Counted from the first letter of the stretch, positions 13,101-22,147 are shown. The stretch is 64,000 nucleotides of DNA from Macrosoma leucophasiata (GCA_036365455.1 JAWQUS010000002.1:8866001-8930000), one strand, 5' to 3'. The notes: generated by a model from the letters alone, not told the origin. Made by a program: numbers and translations.

Positions 13101-13540
13101 TTACCTATGGATTACAAAAAAAACTGATTATAAGACTGACAATGAAAATTCTTAAGTGTACGGCACTCGATGAACACGAGTCTGATGGTGAGATTCACAG
13201 ACCTCACTACGACTTTACTTTGAGCAAAGTACGAGTACGCTTAGAACTGTCAGTAAAGTATGAGTTTTGACAGTTCTAAGCGTACTTTGCTCAAAGTAAA
13301 GTCGTAGTGCGGTCTGTGAATCTCACACTGACTCGCTTTAAACGGGTGATTTAATGTACAATTATATACTATTATGTTCACAAAAATATGTTTTCCTCCA
13401 GGACTACCATCTCATCAAGTGCCGAGTTGACGTGCAAGCTGTGTGGAACCCAGCCCATGCCTACGCACGCAATGCGCATCCATCTATACTCCAACGCGCA
13501 CAAAGAGAAGGAAGATGATTTACGCTCAGTACAATCCTAA
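1135..13540 (+). CDS. spn-E: spindle-E/TDRD9-type Tudor protein, C-terminal nine exons (5' end outside window)
   Basis: Exons: 1135-1350, 3190-3315, 3883-4043, 8103-8222, 10132-10254, 10754-10901, 11537-11658, 12109-12396, 13402-13540. All have AG/GT borders and compatible phases, giving 480 residues and a TAA. Exon 1 carries a Tudor core (VRYIDYGSEG) and continues into LLAKVYSVAHGV in exon 2. Later exons encode the conserved blocks SVNSVLLDTDP, LPNIPGLPAIIALLFCP and VLCGLG. The last exon has a C2H2-like finger, CKLCG...HLYSNAH. This order (extended Tudor, then a conserved C-terminal region) is what I know of the TDRD9/Spindle-E family, a DEAH-box helicase of germ-line nuage that acts in piRNA biogenesis; the missing upstream exons should encode the helicase. 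Exons 1 and 8 are very GC-rich compared with exons 3 and 4. The alternative would be another multi-Tudor protein, but the post-Tudor blocks favour spn-E. Confidence 0.78.
1428..2039 (+). mobile_element. Non-autonomous Helitron
   Basis: It starts TCTATACAAATAAATAAAAT after an A and ends CTAG before a T, as Helitrons do when they insert between A and T. A GC-rich block (gggcgaagtcgcggg) precedes the CTAG end. A second copy of the same family is at 47111-47828. It lies in the first visible intron of spn-E and is interrupted by the insertion at 1695-1992. Confidence 0.75.
1695..1992 (-). mobile_element. 5'-truncated LINE 3' end inserted in the Helitron
   Basis: Read on the minus strand it encodes decayed peptide of the kind found at the end of insect endonuclease-reverse transcriptases (VAYLGHVLRND, then TKKEILVT) and ends in a GAAGAAGAA-type tail. 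The 10-bp word gggtagatat occurs just before it (1685-1694) and again at its far side (1983-1992), consistent with a target-site duplication inside the Helitron. Frameshifts are present. Confidence 0.62.
2050..2130. repeat. Short dispersed repeat shared with 42050-42140
   Basis: The stretch tagaatggatatttcgacgt followed by cgcccgatttt and cctcaccca is nearly the same as at 42062. Its origin is not recognised. Confidence 0.4.
2296..2596. mobile_element. TA-flanked MITE, GAGCAACACGG family, copy 1
   Basis: The 301-bp element opens gagcaacacgggctaccggc and closes with the inverse (gccggtggcctgtgttgctc), with TA on both sides. TA duplication and the size suggest a Tc1/mariner-superfamily MITE. 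Other copies: 9719-10021, 27776-28058, 29216-29491, 33313-33400 (partial) and 46803-47886 (split by a Helitron). No real ORF; short open frames reflect the inverted ends. Confidence 0.8.
2920..3115 (-). repeat. tRNA-derived repeat unit, tRNA-like part 2945-3020
   Basis: On the minus strand 3020-2945 folds as a tRNA: an 8-bp end helix GACTTCAG/CTGAAGTC, a D arm with A box TAGCTCAATTG, and a T arm GCGAG-TTCGAGT-CTCGC. The anticodon arm is poor: the loop reads CTAGATT (formal anticodon AGA) closed by an A-C mismatch, with T at position 37. The same unit with the same flanks recurs at 49664-49870, so this is most likely a mobile tRNA-derived sequence, not a resident tRNA gene. Confidence 0.6.
3316..3882. 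other. spn-E intron, no recognised element
   Basis: AT-rich intron between the second and third visible exons. I see no ORF, inverted repeat or known repeat in it. Confidence 0.5.
4208..4470 (+). mobile_element. tRNA-headed SINE, family B
   Basis: The head gcgcgcatggcccagcggct contains a perfect RNA polymerase III A box (TGGCCCAGCGG). The body (gctacgggcgcggtcgggta, gcttcggagggcacgttaag, ccgtcggtcccggttgctat) matches 50562-50915 in reverse orientation, and fragments at 33403 and 39385. This copy lacks the 3' tail seen in the 50-kb copy. It lies in an spn-E intron. Confidence 0.65.
4471..6980. repeat. AT-rich stretch with decayed tandem repeats, origin unknown
   Basis: No ORF over about 95 codons and no recognised element. 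It contains a GA/GT run (about 4511-4538), two blocks sharing cggcggagccatagctc (about 5163 and 5318), the 20-mer tatcttttcgttctcgtcga twice (about 5690-5770), and about five loose copies of a 'tctataggcgagatgttta' unit spaced 60-100 bp apart between 6263 and 6620. It lies in the 4-kb intron between spn-E exons 4043 and 8103. Confidence 0.4.
7014..7511 (+). pseudogene. mariner transposase, 3' half only
   Basis: The 121-codon frame 7072-7437 (RRGVVFHHDNARPHTS ... PPYSPDLAPSDFHLF) carries the last two catalytic aspartates of a DD34D mariner transposase and reaches the natural TAG. The 3' inverted repeat follows (tgcgaagaaactttttcccc, ending about 7511). DNA is nearly identical to 61588-62084; the 5' half is absent. 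This is a truncated copy in an spn-E intron. 7512-8102 shows nothing further. Confidence 0.85.
8690..8890. repeat. Cluster of inverted copies of a short unit
   Basis: The unit 'aactggttaggaagtaagat' followed by a T run and 'ttccattttc' appears twice in one orientation (from about 8706 and 8751) and then twice in reverse (about 8783-8880, 'gaaaatgga ... caccagtta'). It could fold as a long imperfect hairpin. 8223-8690 and 8891-9330 hold no recognised feature. Confidence 0.45.
9331..9562 (+). mobile_element. Decayed Helitron-like sequence
   Basis: It shares tattataaagtaaagt, taatctcggaaagttgtgaa and a gccggggcgg end with the copy at 54261-54431, which still has the CTAG|T end. Here the terminus has decayed, and an extra segment sits before the end. 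Confidence 0.5.
9719..10021. mobile_element. TA-flanked MITE, GAGCAACACGG family, copy 2 (best preserved)
   Basis: 303 bp with inverted ends gagcaacacgggccaccggc / gccggtggcccgtgttgctc, continuing for about 48 bp at each side, between TA and TA. It lies 110 bp before the spn-E exon at 10132. Confidence 0.85.
10255..10753. other. spn-E intron, unassigned
   Basis: A 67-codon open frame (10524-10727) is present, but without homology I recognise or splice signals that would join it to the gene. The stretch near 10400-10530 has the look of an old dispersed repeat (aaatcggtccagccgcttta). Confidence 0.35.
10902..11536. other. spn-E intron, unassigned
   Basis: AT-rich. The end (aagaacagagtt, acggacggacagacagatag near 11340-11400) resembles the tail part of an old dispersed repeat. 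No gene is seen. Confidence 0.35.
11700..11850 (+). repeat. Family A repeat, 5' fragment
   Basis: gtggcaaacaatcatgcaat followed by ggatgttaagtgatgactgc and agacatctacacaaaaccca matches the first 120 bp of the copies at 663 and 36690. Confidence 0.55.
11951..11998. repeat. Perfect 22-bp inverted repeat with 4-nt loop
   Basis: Left arm 11951-11972 (agcgcgaattttaatctttt plus gt), loop tagt, right arm 11977-11998 is its exact reverse complement. It lies in the spn-E intron before exon 12109. Confidence 0.7.
12508..12738 (+). repeat. Family A repeat, nearly full length
   Basis: It runs from ttgcagttcacattgatgtt through gaacactaccatttagcggc to gagctccgtgcctggacctc, in the same order as 36690-36978. 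It lies in the last spn-E intron. Confidence 0.6.
12930..13020 (+). repeat. LINE 3'-end fragment
   Basis: aggttgactgtaagagaatg followed by cctagtggcattaagtccgc is shared with 47712-47755, where it precedes an (AAAT)n tail. This suggests the 3' end of a LINE. Confidence 0.5.
13188..13326. mobile_element. Hairpin MITE in the last spn-E intron
   Basis: Arms gtgagattcacagacc...acgactttactttgagcaaa...cgcttagaactgtca and the reverse complement form an almost perfect 60-bp stem with a short spacer around 13247-13266. It is a palindromic non-autonomous element of unknown superfamily. Confidence 0.65.
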
Positions 13541-15170
13541 ATCCCTACGTTTTTTCGACATTTTTTAGTATGTTACATCTTAATAAGTTTTATTTACCAA
13601 AGCATTATTGACAAAAAAATACTGCCATATTTTTATTGTTAAATCTGTTGACGAATCTTTAATGAGTCTGAATGGTCTAAGTCATGATTATAATTTTTGT
13701 ATCGCTTTGTGTTACTTCTTGGTATACGTCCAGCAAACACATTATTGAGAAGGATATTACGAATCAGAGGACTTTTTGTATTTGTTGTAATTTTTTTAAT
13801 TTCACTCCATTATACAGTGTTTATGTATAAGTTAGTTTTTGTAAAATAAATATAAGACGATTATGATTTCTCATTAGCTATCTACATTAAAATAACTGTA
13901 GGTAAAATGTTTTCAATTAAACTTTTTTTTTGTTATTTTAGTCTAATATTAGGCACTATTTCATAGACTTTCTGAGAGATGAAAGTTAAAACATCGCACT
14001 ATTTCTTTTTTGTGGTTCAAATTTTATTAAGTAAAATGGTTTAGTGTTAAGAACGCAAAAATATTTTTTAGTTTTTCCAGTGATATACTTACTGATAATT
14101 TTTTTAGAAATAAATATCTTTATTACTTTGTCATTTTTTCTACTTAAAAAACAGTCTTGTGTAACCCCATCCTGGAATGGCACTAGATAGATACCTATTG
14201 AAATTGTTAAATTTAGGTTGATCGTTTATAAATGTTTATATTAATGTTTTAAGTTTTTTCAACTCTTAATAAATATGGATGTTGAAATGGAATTGTTTAT
14301 TTGAAATCCATATAATGCGACAAAAAAAAAGTCAATTATATCTACTACCTATTTAAAACGTAACTTCCCTGTAAATGCATTTTTAGGGCTTAGACACGCT
14401 GAAAATTATATGACAGGTTTTCCACGCACATAGTAATTTTATAAAAAACAGCACAACACACTTTTTTGACAATACTGACAATACGCACCGGGCGCTGAGC
14501 GTTTGTTTCGACTCGCTGGCGGTCAGGTGACCTTTCTCGTTTCACGAGGCAAGAATCATCCATTCATTGTGCATTCACCCGTCACATTAAAACTTGGTGA
14601 GAAAAACTGTAATAAATGACAAATTGTTGTGTTTTTGTGTAAGAACCGAACAGTAAAGTATACTAAAGCACTCAGTAGCATTAATTATTTATTACCGGCA
14701 AGTCATAATTTTGTTCGTTTTATGGTATAAACTTTATATTGCAGCGTCCGTTATCAAATATTATCGTGCCAAGACAGTGACTATTTCCAGCTAACTCAGT
14801 TACACGGAATACGGCGGACATCTCAATTTTGTAGTAGGTATAATCACGTCTTTATACTCGTGTACAAACTGATAATACGCCATTTTTGTGACGTTTTTGA
14901 TACGGCAAAACCATCGACGACACAACGCAGTTCTATCGTCGACGGGCAAACCTAATAAATAAGAATATTATATAAATTATAAATCTATAATTCTACCAAA
15001 ACAAATTTACTTTGCGCCTGGAAAACATACATTATTTCAGCGTGATAACGTTTGTCCCCCGTTATAGGCTCGCCACCCGTAAAGGTAGACAAAACTAATT
15101 TCGGGATGTGTCTGAAACTCAAGAGTGGCACTAAAAACTTTCGAAAAAGGGGAAAAGTAGTACTTGGTCT
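13541..15170. other. spn-E 3' UTR and intergenic DNA
   Basis: AT-rich with no coding frame. At about 14479-14580 a repeat fragment (cgtttgtttcgactcgctgg then cggtcaggtgacc) is shared with 31675-31725. Confidence 0.5.
13845..13850 (+). promoter_or_regulatory. AATAAA, candidate poly(A) signal of spn-E
   Basis: About 305 bp after the TAA at 13538-13540. A second AATAAA is at 14268-14273. Which is used cannot be told from sequence alone. Confidence 0.4.
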
Positions 15171-15560
15171 TCGCGACCCGGGGATCGTACCCAGAACCAC
15201 TACTAGTCAGTCAGTTGATCGTCGCGCGCGCGAAGCGCGCGGCGCGGATGTAGCACCGGGGCTGGCCCCCTCTGCTGCGGCTTCTTCTGGCCTGCCATGC
15301 AGGTCGGCGTTGGGTGCCCTGGGATTCAAGGGCTTCGGTGGAGGAGGCACGCATCGTCAGTCGAGAGACGGGTGGGGGCTTTATTTTTTTTTTTTTATTT
15401 TTTATAATATATTTTTTTTTATATATATTTTTTTAATATTTTTTTTTTTTTTTTGTTATTTTTAATTTTTTTTCCTCCTTTTTTTTTCCCCGTTTTGTTT
15501 TTTTTTATTATGTTTTTTTTCCTCCATTTTTTTTTTTTTTTTTTTTTTTTTAATGTCAAT
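15171..15560. other. GC-rich segment followed by T-rich low-complexity DNA
   Basis: 15171-15372 is GC-rich with a CG palindrome (cgcgcgcgaagcgcgcg, around 15222). 15373-15560 is nearly pure T with scattered A and C. On the minus strand the T-rich part is the A-rich 3' tail of the LINE to its right. The GC-rich part is not identified and may be the edge of another retroelement. Confidence 0.4.
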
Positions 15561-15970
15561 TTTTTTTTTGCCCCTCCTTGTACTCCCTTCTGGCGTGCAT
15601 ACCTGCCTCTGCTGCCGTCGCTGTGGCTCGGTGACGTCGTGACGTCTCGCAAGTTGCGGTCGTCTCGACAGCAGCGGCCTCCAGTGACCACGGTGGCGTC
15701 GCGGGCAAGTGTCGACCATTCATCGACCGGCCCTGCGACGCAACTTCTTCTTCTCTTCTTGGTGTTGCATCGGTGCAGCAGTTTCACCTGGCACTCGACC
15801 GCAACAACAAGGGGTAGTGAGCGCTCCCACCAAGATGACAGCGCCTACAGTTAAACGACGCAGCCGTGCCACTGGCTCTAGCTGGGCTTACGGCCGCATC
15901 CCAGGGGAGGAATCTCCTTCGACCGGGGTTCGAACCCGGACTTTGGGGATTTGGTCCCGCTTATAGCAGG

Positions 15971-18703
15971 TCAGGCCGAGTCAAACTCGCTAGCGCTGCG
16001 GGTCACGAAGCGCGGGATCGGGGCGGACCTAGCCTCTTCATCGTCGTCCCGGGGTGCTCCAATTATTACCGGAGAGGAGAGGATTTCGCGTGGGAGTGGT
16101 CTCCCATCAGGAGGCCTACAGTGCAGTGGGGCAAACCCGTGGAGGTGTTCGTGCGGCCCGTTCTCAGCGCGGTCGTACATACCGCGCGCAAGACGTGCCA
16201 CAAACTCCCTCACGGATTCCACACGCAGGTCCCGTGCTATGACGTCGTTTCGAACGTACCTCCCCGCGTTGGTAATTAGACGGAGACACACGTTCTGCTG
16301 GGTCTGAAGGCGCTTTTGCTGCGACGCGGAGCATAATGCGTACCACGCAGGCGCCGCGTACGTCAGCCTTGACCTGATGTACGTTTTGTACAGGCGTAGC
16401 TTGGTGCGCAGCGGCAGTCTTGAGTTCAACACCGGACGCAACATCGATCGCGCTGCAGCCGCCTGACACACCACGTGATCCACAGTGGGTGTCATGCGCA
16501 GCGCCCGATCGATGATGCACCCGAGGTATTTAGCCTTTGTCTGCCACTGCACCTCCTCTCCACGAAGCCTGAGCGGTGGCAGCTTGCAGCGGATTACTCT
16601 TGTTGGGAGTGCGGCCGTCTTACCCACATTGACGGCCATCCGCCACCTGTCAAACCACTCAGGCAGTACATCTAGCAGACGTTGCATACGCTCGCGAGCG
16701 ATATGCAGCCGGGGCGACGACGTTAGGAATGCGCTATCGTCGGCAAACAGGGCTAGCATGACATCCGGTGTGGTTGGGATGTCGTCTGTGTACGCCGCAT
16801 ACAACGACGGCGACAGACAGCTACCCTGTGGTACTCCTGCACAGATCGGGTGTTCGGCTGAGTCAGCTCCCTCCACCGTTACGTAAAACCGCCGGCCCTC
16901 GAGGAAGCTCGCTACCACCCTATGCAGGCCCGATGGAATCTCTATCTTCGCCAACAGTCCAACATGCCAAACCCGATCGAAGGCCTTCTCGATATCGAGA
17001 AAGACTCCAATCGAATACCGGCCTTTGTTGTACTCGTCGGCGAGATAGTGGAGCACCCTCGCCAGCTGGAGCGTGGTCGAGTGCCCCGCGCGGAAGCCGA
17101 ATTGCTCCTCCCTGCACGGGAGATGCGGTTTCAGCCTCCGCAGCAGGAGTCGCTCAAACAGCTTGGCGAGGTGTGATAGCAGTGTTATAGGGCGGTAGCT
17201 AGAAGCGTGGCGGCGGTCCTTACCCGGCTTTGGGATAACTATTATTTTCCCGAGCTTCCAGGGCTCGGGAAAGCGACCCGTGCGAAGGATGCCGTTGAAT
17301 AGCCTGGTTAGGGATACCAAGCTACTCCACGGCAGATGCTGTAACGCGGCGGTTGGGATACCGTCAGGCCCTGGCGCTTTCCTTGGATGTAGCCAGCTGA
17401 CTGCCCTCCTCAGCTCAGACGGGGAGATAAAATCGCCTCCCCGGAGCGGAACGGGCGAGGCCGACAGTAAGTCCCTAACGCGGCGCTCGCAGTCATCGTA
17501 ATGCTCGACGATAGCAGGGTCCTGCGAAGGGGGATGGGGGGTGAAAACGCCCTCCAGGTAGTTAGCCAGTATTTCTGCCCGGTCTTTGGCCCCGTAACAC
17601 CGCTTCCCGGCATTGTCGAGAAGTGGATATACGGGGATCGCCTCCTTGGTGAGTGTGCGGGTGAGGGCGTACAGGCTTGTTTCATTGACGGCTGCCCGGT
17701 CTATTACCTTTTCCCAGCCGTCTCCGCGAAACGCACTCACCGCAACACTTATCGCCTCGTCGAGGCGATTCAGGTCACGCTTCACTGTTGGACATCGCGT
17801 GCGCGCCCATAGACGGCGCAGGCTGCGCTTTCGCTGGAGCTTGCGCTGGAGCGAGACAGGCAGGGCTGCCCTGCGCTGCGTCGGTGGTCTCGTAGATGTG
17901 GCCGCTTCTTGTGCGGCTTGGATTTCGGCGGTGAGGCGACTGGTTGCCGCCTCGACATCCTCAGCGGTGTGCAAGGCGCCCACTGGCTCTGACTCGCTCA
18001 TAGCTCGCTCGAAAGTGAGCCAATCGATACGTCGGCGTGGCGGGCGCGCGATCAAAATGGGGAGATGTTGTGTTGTAAGATCATACAACACCTCCATATG
18101 GACCGGGCATGGAACTCCCTTATGGAATGCCACGTCAAGAACATCAGGTCGGTACCTAGGTGAAGTGGGTATATGTGTTGGAGCATCGGGGCCTATCACA
18201 TCATACCCATTCCTTTGGCTGTCCTCGAAGAACATCCTTCCGGCCGGAGTGATAACGTTAGAACCCCAAGTAGGATACTTGGCGTTCATATCACCCACGG
18301 CTAGTGTAGGCTTGTCTCCGAGGATGGTCCGGATGTCCCCGGCGTGGAAGCGCTCACCTGGGGGGCGGTACGCCGCGAAGATACGGAGCTCTGTGCCCTC
18401 TGCGTAGAGTCGCACTCCCTTTGTGCGAGTCGACACGAAAGGCAATGTGTCCAACTCCTCGTGCACCATGTCCCGCCTGACAAGTGCCGCAGTACCCCTA
18501 TAAGCGGGGCCCCGCGGTGACACCTCGTCGTGGCGGTACACGAAGTAGTTGTTCACCCTGAGCTCCTGCTCGGGGCGTAGCTTGGTCTCGCCCAGGAGGA
18601 TAACATGAATATCCTGCGACTGGGCGAGTTCCCGGAGATCCCGTACGTGACCCGTGATCCCACCTGGGTTCCAATACAGGATCCTCAGCTTACACGGGAC
18701 CAC
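15971..18703 (-). CDS. Jockey-type LINE ORF2: endonuclease plus reverse transcriptase
   Basis: 910 codons without a stop. The N-terminal part is an AP-type (EEP) endonuclease: LRILYWNPGG at the start, LLGETKL, GDMN at residues 137-140 and DVLDVAF. The reverse transcriptase follows: PGPDGIP, YRPITLLSHLAKLFERL, FLDIEKAFDRVWH, GVPQGSCLSPSLYAAYTDDI and catalytic FADD at 653-656. This order and these motifs are those of the Jockey clade. The enzyme nicks target DNA and copies the element RNA from the nick. The first codon in this frame is GTG at 18703; the upstream stop is only five codons away and no ATG lies before the endonuclease core, so translation probably depends on ORF1. ORF2 is intact. 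Confidence 0.88.
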   Translation of the reverse strand: MVPCKLRILYWNPGGITGHVRDLRELAQSQDIHVILLGETKLRPEQELRVNNYFVYRHDEVSPRGPAYRGTAALVRRDMVHEELDTLPFVSTRTKGVRLYAEGTELRIFAAYRPPGERFHAGDIRTILGDKPTLAVGDMNAKYPTWGSNVITPAGRMFFEDSQRNGYDVIGPDAPTHIPTSPRYRPDVLDVAFHKGVPCPVHMEVLYDLTTQHLPILIARPPRRRIDWLTFERAMSESEPVGALHTAEDVEAATSRLTAEIQAAQEAATSTRPPTQRRAALPVSLQRKLQRKRSLRRLWARTRCPTVKRDLNRLDEAISVAVSAFRGDGWEKVIDRAAVNETSLYALTRTLTKEAIPVYPLLDNAGKRCYGAKDRAEILANYLEGVFTPHPPSQDPAIVEHYDDCERRVRDLLSASPVPLRGGDFISPSELRRAVSWLHPRKAPGPDGIPTAALQHLPWSSLVSLTRLFNGILRTGRFPEPWKLGKIIVIPKPGKDRRHASSYRPITLLSHLAKLFERLLLRRLKPHLPCREEQFGFRAGHSTTLQLARVLHYLADEYNKGRYSIGVFLDIEKAFDRVWHVGLLAKIEIPSGLHRVVASFLEGRRFYVTVEGADSAEHPICAGVPQGSCLSPSLYAAYTDDIPTTPDVMLALFADDSAFLTSSPRLHIARERMQRLLDVLPEWFDRWRMAVNVGKTAALPTRVIRCKLPPLRLRGEEVQWQTKAKYLGCIIDRALRMTPTVDHVVCQAAAARSMLRPVLNSRLPLRTKLRLYKTYIRSRLTYAAPAWYALCSASQQKRLQTQQNVCLRLITNAGRYVRNDVIARDLRVESVREFVARLARGMYDRAENGPHEHLHGFAPLHCRPPDGRPLPREILSSPVIIGAPRDDDEEARSAPIPRFVTRSASEFDSA

Positions 18704-20889
18704 TGTAACGTCTTAACTCGGCCAAACCTGCTAACAAGGCGGGGACAATATCCTGTCCGGCATTGTACGCCGTCAGGATCCCAGTGAGGGTGCTTATAAA
18801 CACTCCTAGCAACTGGGATACCGACGGCTCCATTAATTGCCCTTGCGGGGCGGATATCCCCCCCCGGGGTGCGGTCGCTTGCTCGGCTTGCGTGATCGAA
18901 TACGCGAGCCCAGTGCCGTTCACGTGCGCCATTGAATGCGTGCCTGTAGGTGCCGCCTCCCGGGCGGTTACACTCACCTCCCCCTGCTGCCACCGCCTCG
19001 TGCTCGGTGATGCCTGGGTGGTGCGGTAAACATTTTGGGCCAGAGGCGCCGCAACTTCTTGCGCATCTCTCTGGCCGGTGAGTGCAGGCCCGGCGGCATC
19101 AGCCAGCCTAGACCTGGGGTTAATTAACGCCGTGTGCGCCTGTTGCGGCGGGGCGGGGCCAGTTGGCCTCGTTCCTTGCAGATGCGGTGCTGGTGGGACC
19201 ATGTCCAGGGGGACGGGGCGCTCTTGCCATTCCTCAGTTGGCTGGGCGGCTATCTCCCGTCTGTCTTCCTCTTGTCGCGCTGCGAGCGCCGATGCCAGGG
19301 ACCTCTTCTTCCGATCGCGTCGGCGCCCGCTGCGTGATTTCCTTCTTGGCAACCCGTCATTAGCTGGGGTCGATAAGGTGGCACCGGTTACCACTGACCT
19401 GTAGATAGGCGGCGGTTGGGTTGCAGGAGCAGGCGCCATAACCATTATCGGCCCGGGCCCACCGGCTCTTTTTTTCCCCGGTTGGTGGGGGGAGGGGAGG
19501 AGGAATCCTGGTATTCTTCTTTCTAGCCTCCCTCTGGAACGCTGGGCAGCGCCGGTCATTGGCTGTATGCCCTCCCGCGCAGTTGGCGCAGGTGGGCTGT
19601 TGATCACGGGAGCGTGGGCATTTGCTCCCCGGGTGGCCCTCCGCACATCGTACACAGCGCAAGGGGCGATGACAGTTGGCGGAGGCGTGTCCGAAGGCTT
19701 GGCAACGGTGGCATTGTGGGGGTCCCTCCCTGGGTCGCCACGCCTCTACGGACACGCCCCTCAAATGCAGCAACTCCGTCGTCTGGAAAAGTCCGGCGAG
19801 GTCCACTGGGTCGACATGATCCATCTGAACAAAAAAGACGGCGCCGGGTCTGCCCCTCTTGGGGTAGACGGCGCGTGCCGATCGGGCTGGGTAGCCCCTT
19901 GCACATAGGGCCTGCACAATATCCTCGGGTTCAGTGGTCCGGGGAAGCCCTCGGATACCCACCTTGGTAGGGCGCTCCTCCGCAGGGGCGTAGCAGAACC
20001 ACTCTATTTTGGCATCTGCCGCGGTGGCCTCGATGAGGTATGACTGCACGGCACGGTATTCCTCCGGCGTCTTCGGCATGAACCGCACGCCGGCGCCGGT
20101 GGCTCTTGCATTGGGGGCATACCCCAACTTATTGGTGATGGCCGCAAGATGGCGCGGCCAGTGCGGCAATTTCTCCACCACGAGTGGCGGGTAACTCCTC
20201 GCTAAAGACGTAGCTCCCTGCGGTGCTTGCGCGGGAGGCAATGAAGGCGGAGACGTGGCGCGCGGTGGCGGCGGGTTGGTCACCACGGCCGCGTATGACA
20301 CTGGTGCCGGCGTTGTTGGTTGCGCATCAGGGGTCAACGCTTGGCGCGCGTCGGCGTCGACAGATTTTCCCCAACGCGGACTCTCAAGTGCCGCGTAGCT
20401 GGTGGATGGGCTCAAGGATGGCCCACTCTCCTCCTGGTAGTGGCCTTCTTCCGTTGAGGGATCAGAGGTCGACTGGCAGAGTCTCTTCTCCGCCTGGTTG
20501 TCAGAGCAGTCAAGCGATATCTCCCCACGCCGCCTCTTAACTTTCTCCGCGACAACCGCAGCGATAGTTGCGGGCGCTGAAGAGGGCGGGGAGGCGGCGG
20601 CGGGGGGTGGGGTAGATGCCGCCGTTGGTGGTGGCGGCGACGTAGTTGGCAACTCGGCCAAGTTGCACTCACATAATTCCGCGGCGGTGTTTTCGCCGGC
20701 GGGGGTGGCTGCTGGTGTCAGCGGGGGGGGAGCGCAGTAGGGTGCAGGAACTAATTGGACCCCGCGCTCCCCTATCTCGCCGGTGGGTATGTTTGGCCGG
20801 ACTGCCTCGCGCACCGGTATCCCAGTGCGCGCGGTCCGACGCGAGCCTTGTTCACAGGGGGGAGAGGGAGGGGAGCCCCTCTCCGCCAT
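18690..20889 (-). pseudogene. Jockey-type LINE ORF1 (gag-like) with one frameshift
   Basis: From ATG 20889 the frame encodes a proline-rich N-terminus, a region typical of that just before zinc knuckles in Jockey gags (KVGIRGLPRTTEPEDIVQAL), then three CCHC-type knuckles (CHRCQAFGHASANC, CVRCAEGHPGSKC, CANCAGGHTANDRRC). This frame ends at 19360. The other frame, open from 19655 to 18690, carries on from the same protein (PPPTGKKR...RRKSRSGRRRDRKK). The switch maps to a run of seven T (A on the coding strand) at 19469-19475. The product would bind element RNA. The break is either a mutation, a sequencing slip in a homopolymer, or, less likely, programmed frameshifting. Confidence 0.8.
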
Positions 20890-20936
20890 CTTCACTCTTC
20901 GGCAGCTCTTCGACGTGAGGCTGCCCGGCGACTGTC

Positions 20937-20979
20937 GGCCGTTTTCCTTGTGCAATTAAATTGCACTACGAAAACGGCC
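20937..20979. repeat. Hairpin just upstream of LINE ORF1
   Basis: ggccgttttc ... gaaaacggcc with an inner tgcaattaaattgca forms a two-part stem. On the minus strand it sits 48-90 bp before the ORF1 ATG at 20889, in the element's 5' leader. Confidence 0.5.
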
Positions 20980-21200
20980 TCAACTACTCGAACAGCACTG
21001 CACTAACGTTCAGTTCGTTTATTCTCTGAGCGTAACTACCGCGGAACACACATCCGAGCCCTCGATGGGCTTTCTACGCCTACGTAGGGTAGGAATACCG
21101 ACGCACCGAGACTGGGGCGTTCGACGCAGCAGTAAGGTAACGCTGTGGTGAGCGAATTGCAAACTAACGTAAGAAGCACACTTCGATACGCATAGTTTCC

Positions 21201-22147
21201 CTTTCACTTCCCTAAGGCGTGCGAGGAGCGGTGTGCGCACGTGTGACCGCGAGCAGCACCGGCGGCAAACTGCGGCAAACCACTACTACTGAGGTAGTTA
21301 AAGGATTTCTTTTATAAATAATAGCTTTTTTGGTAGCGTAAGGTATATCGAGTACAGAGAGGCCGCTCGTTTTCGCTTTTAATGAAAGCCCGACTGATAT
21401 GATCGCATAATTACTGGAGGATCTTGATAAGTAGCTTACCTGAACTCCACAAGCTATCTCTAAACAATCTAACACTATGTAATCTGTATTGTACATCCTT
21501 TTCACACCCTATTTCATCATCACACTTAACTGGCGGTAGAGCTCCAGTGACAGAGCCCTGGGCTTGACCGCCCGGGCAGCACCGCATTGCCACTAAATGG
21601 TAGTATCGTGTACCTGTCATGTGGCGCAGAAAGTCACAGAAAGTAAGGTAAAGTTGGAAATTGGATTTTTTTCTTTAATTTCTAATATTAAGTTGTTATA
21701 ACTTAAGACCTGAGGAGTAGCATTTTCTTACGCTTGTTTGCCACTTCATGACCAAAAACTCAGTTTAATAAAAACAAATATAAGTAACAAATAGCGATCT
21801 TATCGCTAATAGAGCAGTCTCTACCAGGCAACGACAATAATCGAAAGTAAGGGTATGTAAGGGGAGGGGGGGAAGGGGTAAAGGTATCAATCGAAAGTAA
21901 AGCAAATATTATTTCTGTAAAGTCAGTTATAACTAAGTTTAAGTAGGTATCTAATTACAAATTATTTAAATAGCATAGTAAATGACAAATCAGTATTGAG
22001 TAGTTTTACTACCAATACTGTGAATAATAGTTTACGAATGACATCTAATAATGAGGACATTCAATTAAATCATTTAAATTAGATTTAGAGACAAAAGAGA
22101 CAGCCTCTTGCTCTCATTTTCCTAAGGAAAATGTTTATAAATCTAGT
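21201..22147. other. Between the two LINEs; family A fragment at 21525-21600
   Basis: Reverse-orientation text actggcggtagagctccagt followed by gcagcaccgcattgcc matches the 3' end of repeat family A. The rest is AT-rich with no recognised gene. No ORF1 for the downstream LINE is visible here. Confidence 0.45.

Larger units (their letters stand above)
15400..21200 (-). mobile_element. Jockey-type non-LTR retrotransposon, nearly full length
   Basis: In order on the minus strand: 5' region (about 21200-20890), gag-like ORF1 (20889-18690, with one frameshift), ORF2 with endonuclease and reverse transcriptase (about 18718-15971), a 400-bp 3' UTR and an A-rich tail (15560-15400). The exact 5' end and target duplication were not found. 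The GC content and codon use differ sharply from the AT-rich DNA around it. Confidence 0.8.

Noticed and set aside
15419..15787. Lysine-rich frames in the T-rich region (for example 122 codons on the minus strand)
   Set aside because: They are translations of poly(A)/poly(T) low-complexity DNA at the LINE tail.
15905..15945. T-arm-like text (ggggttcgaacccgg) in the LINE 3' UTR as a SINE or tRNA
   Set aside because: No A box at the right distance and the stem pairing is out of register for a tRNA T arm.
17613..18407. 264-codon plus-strand frame
   Set aside because: It is the antisense shadow of the GC-rich LINE ORF2; no family resemblance and no start or splice context.
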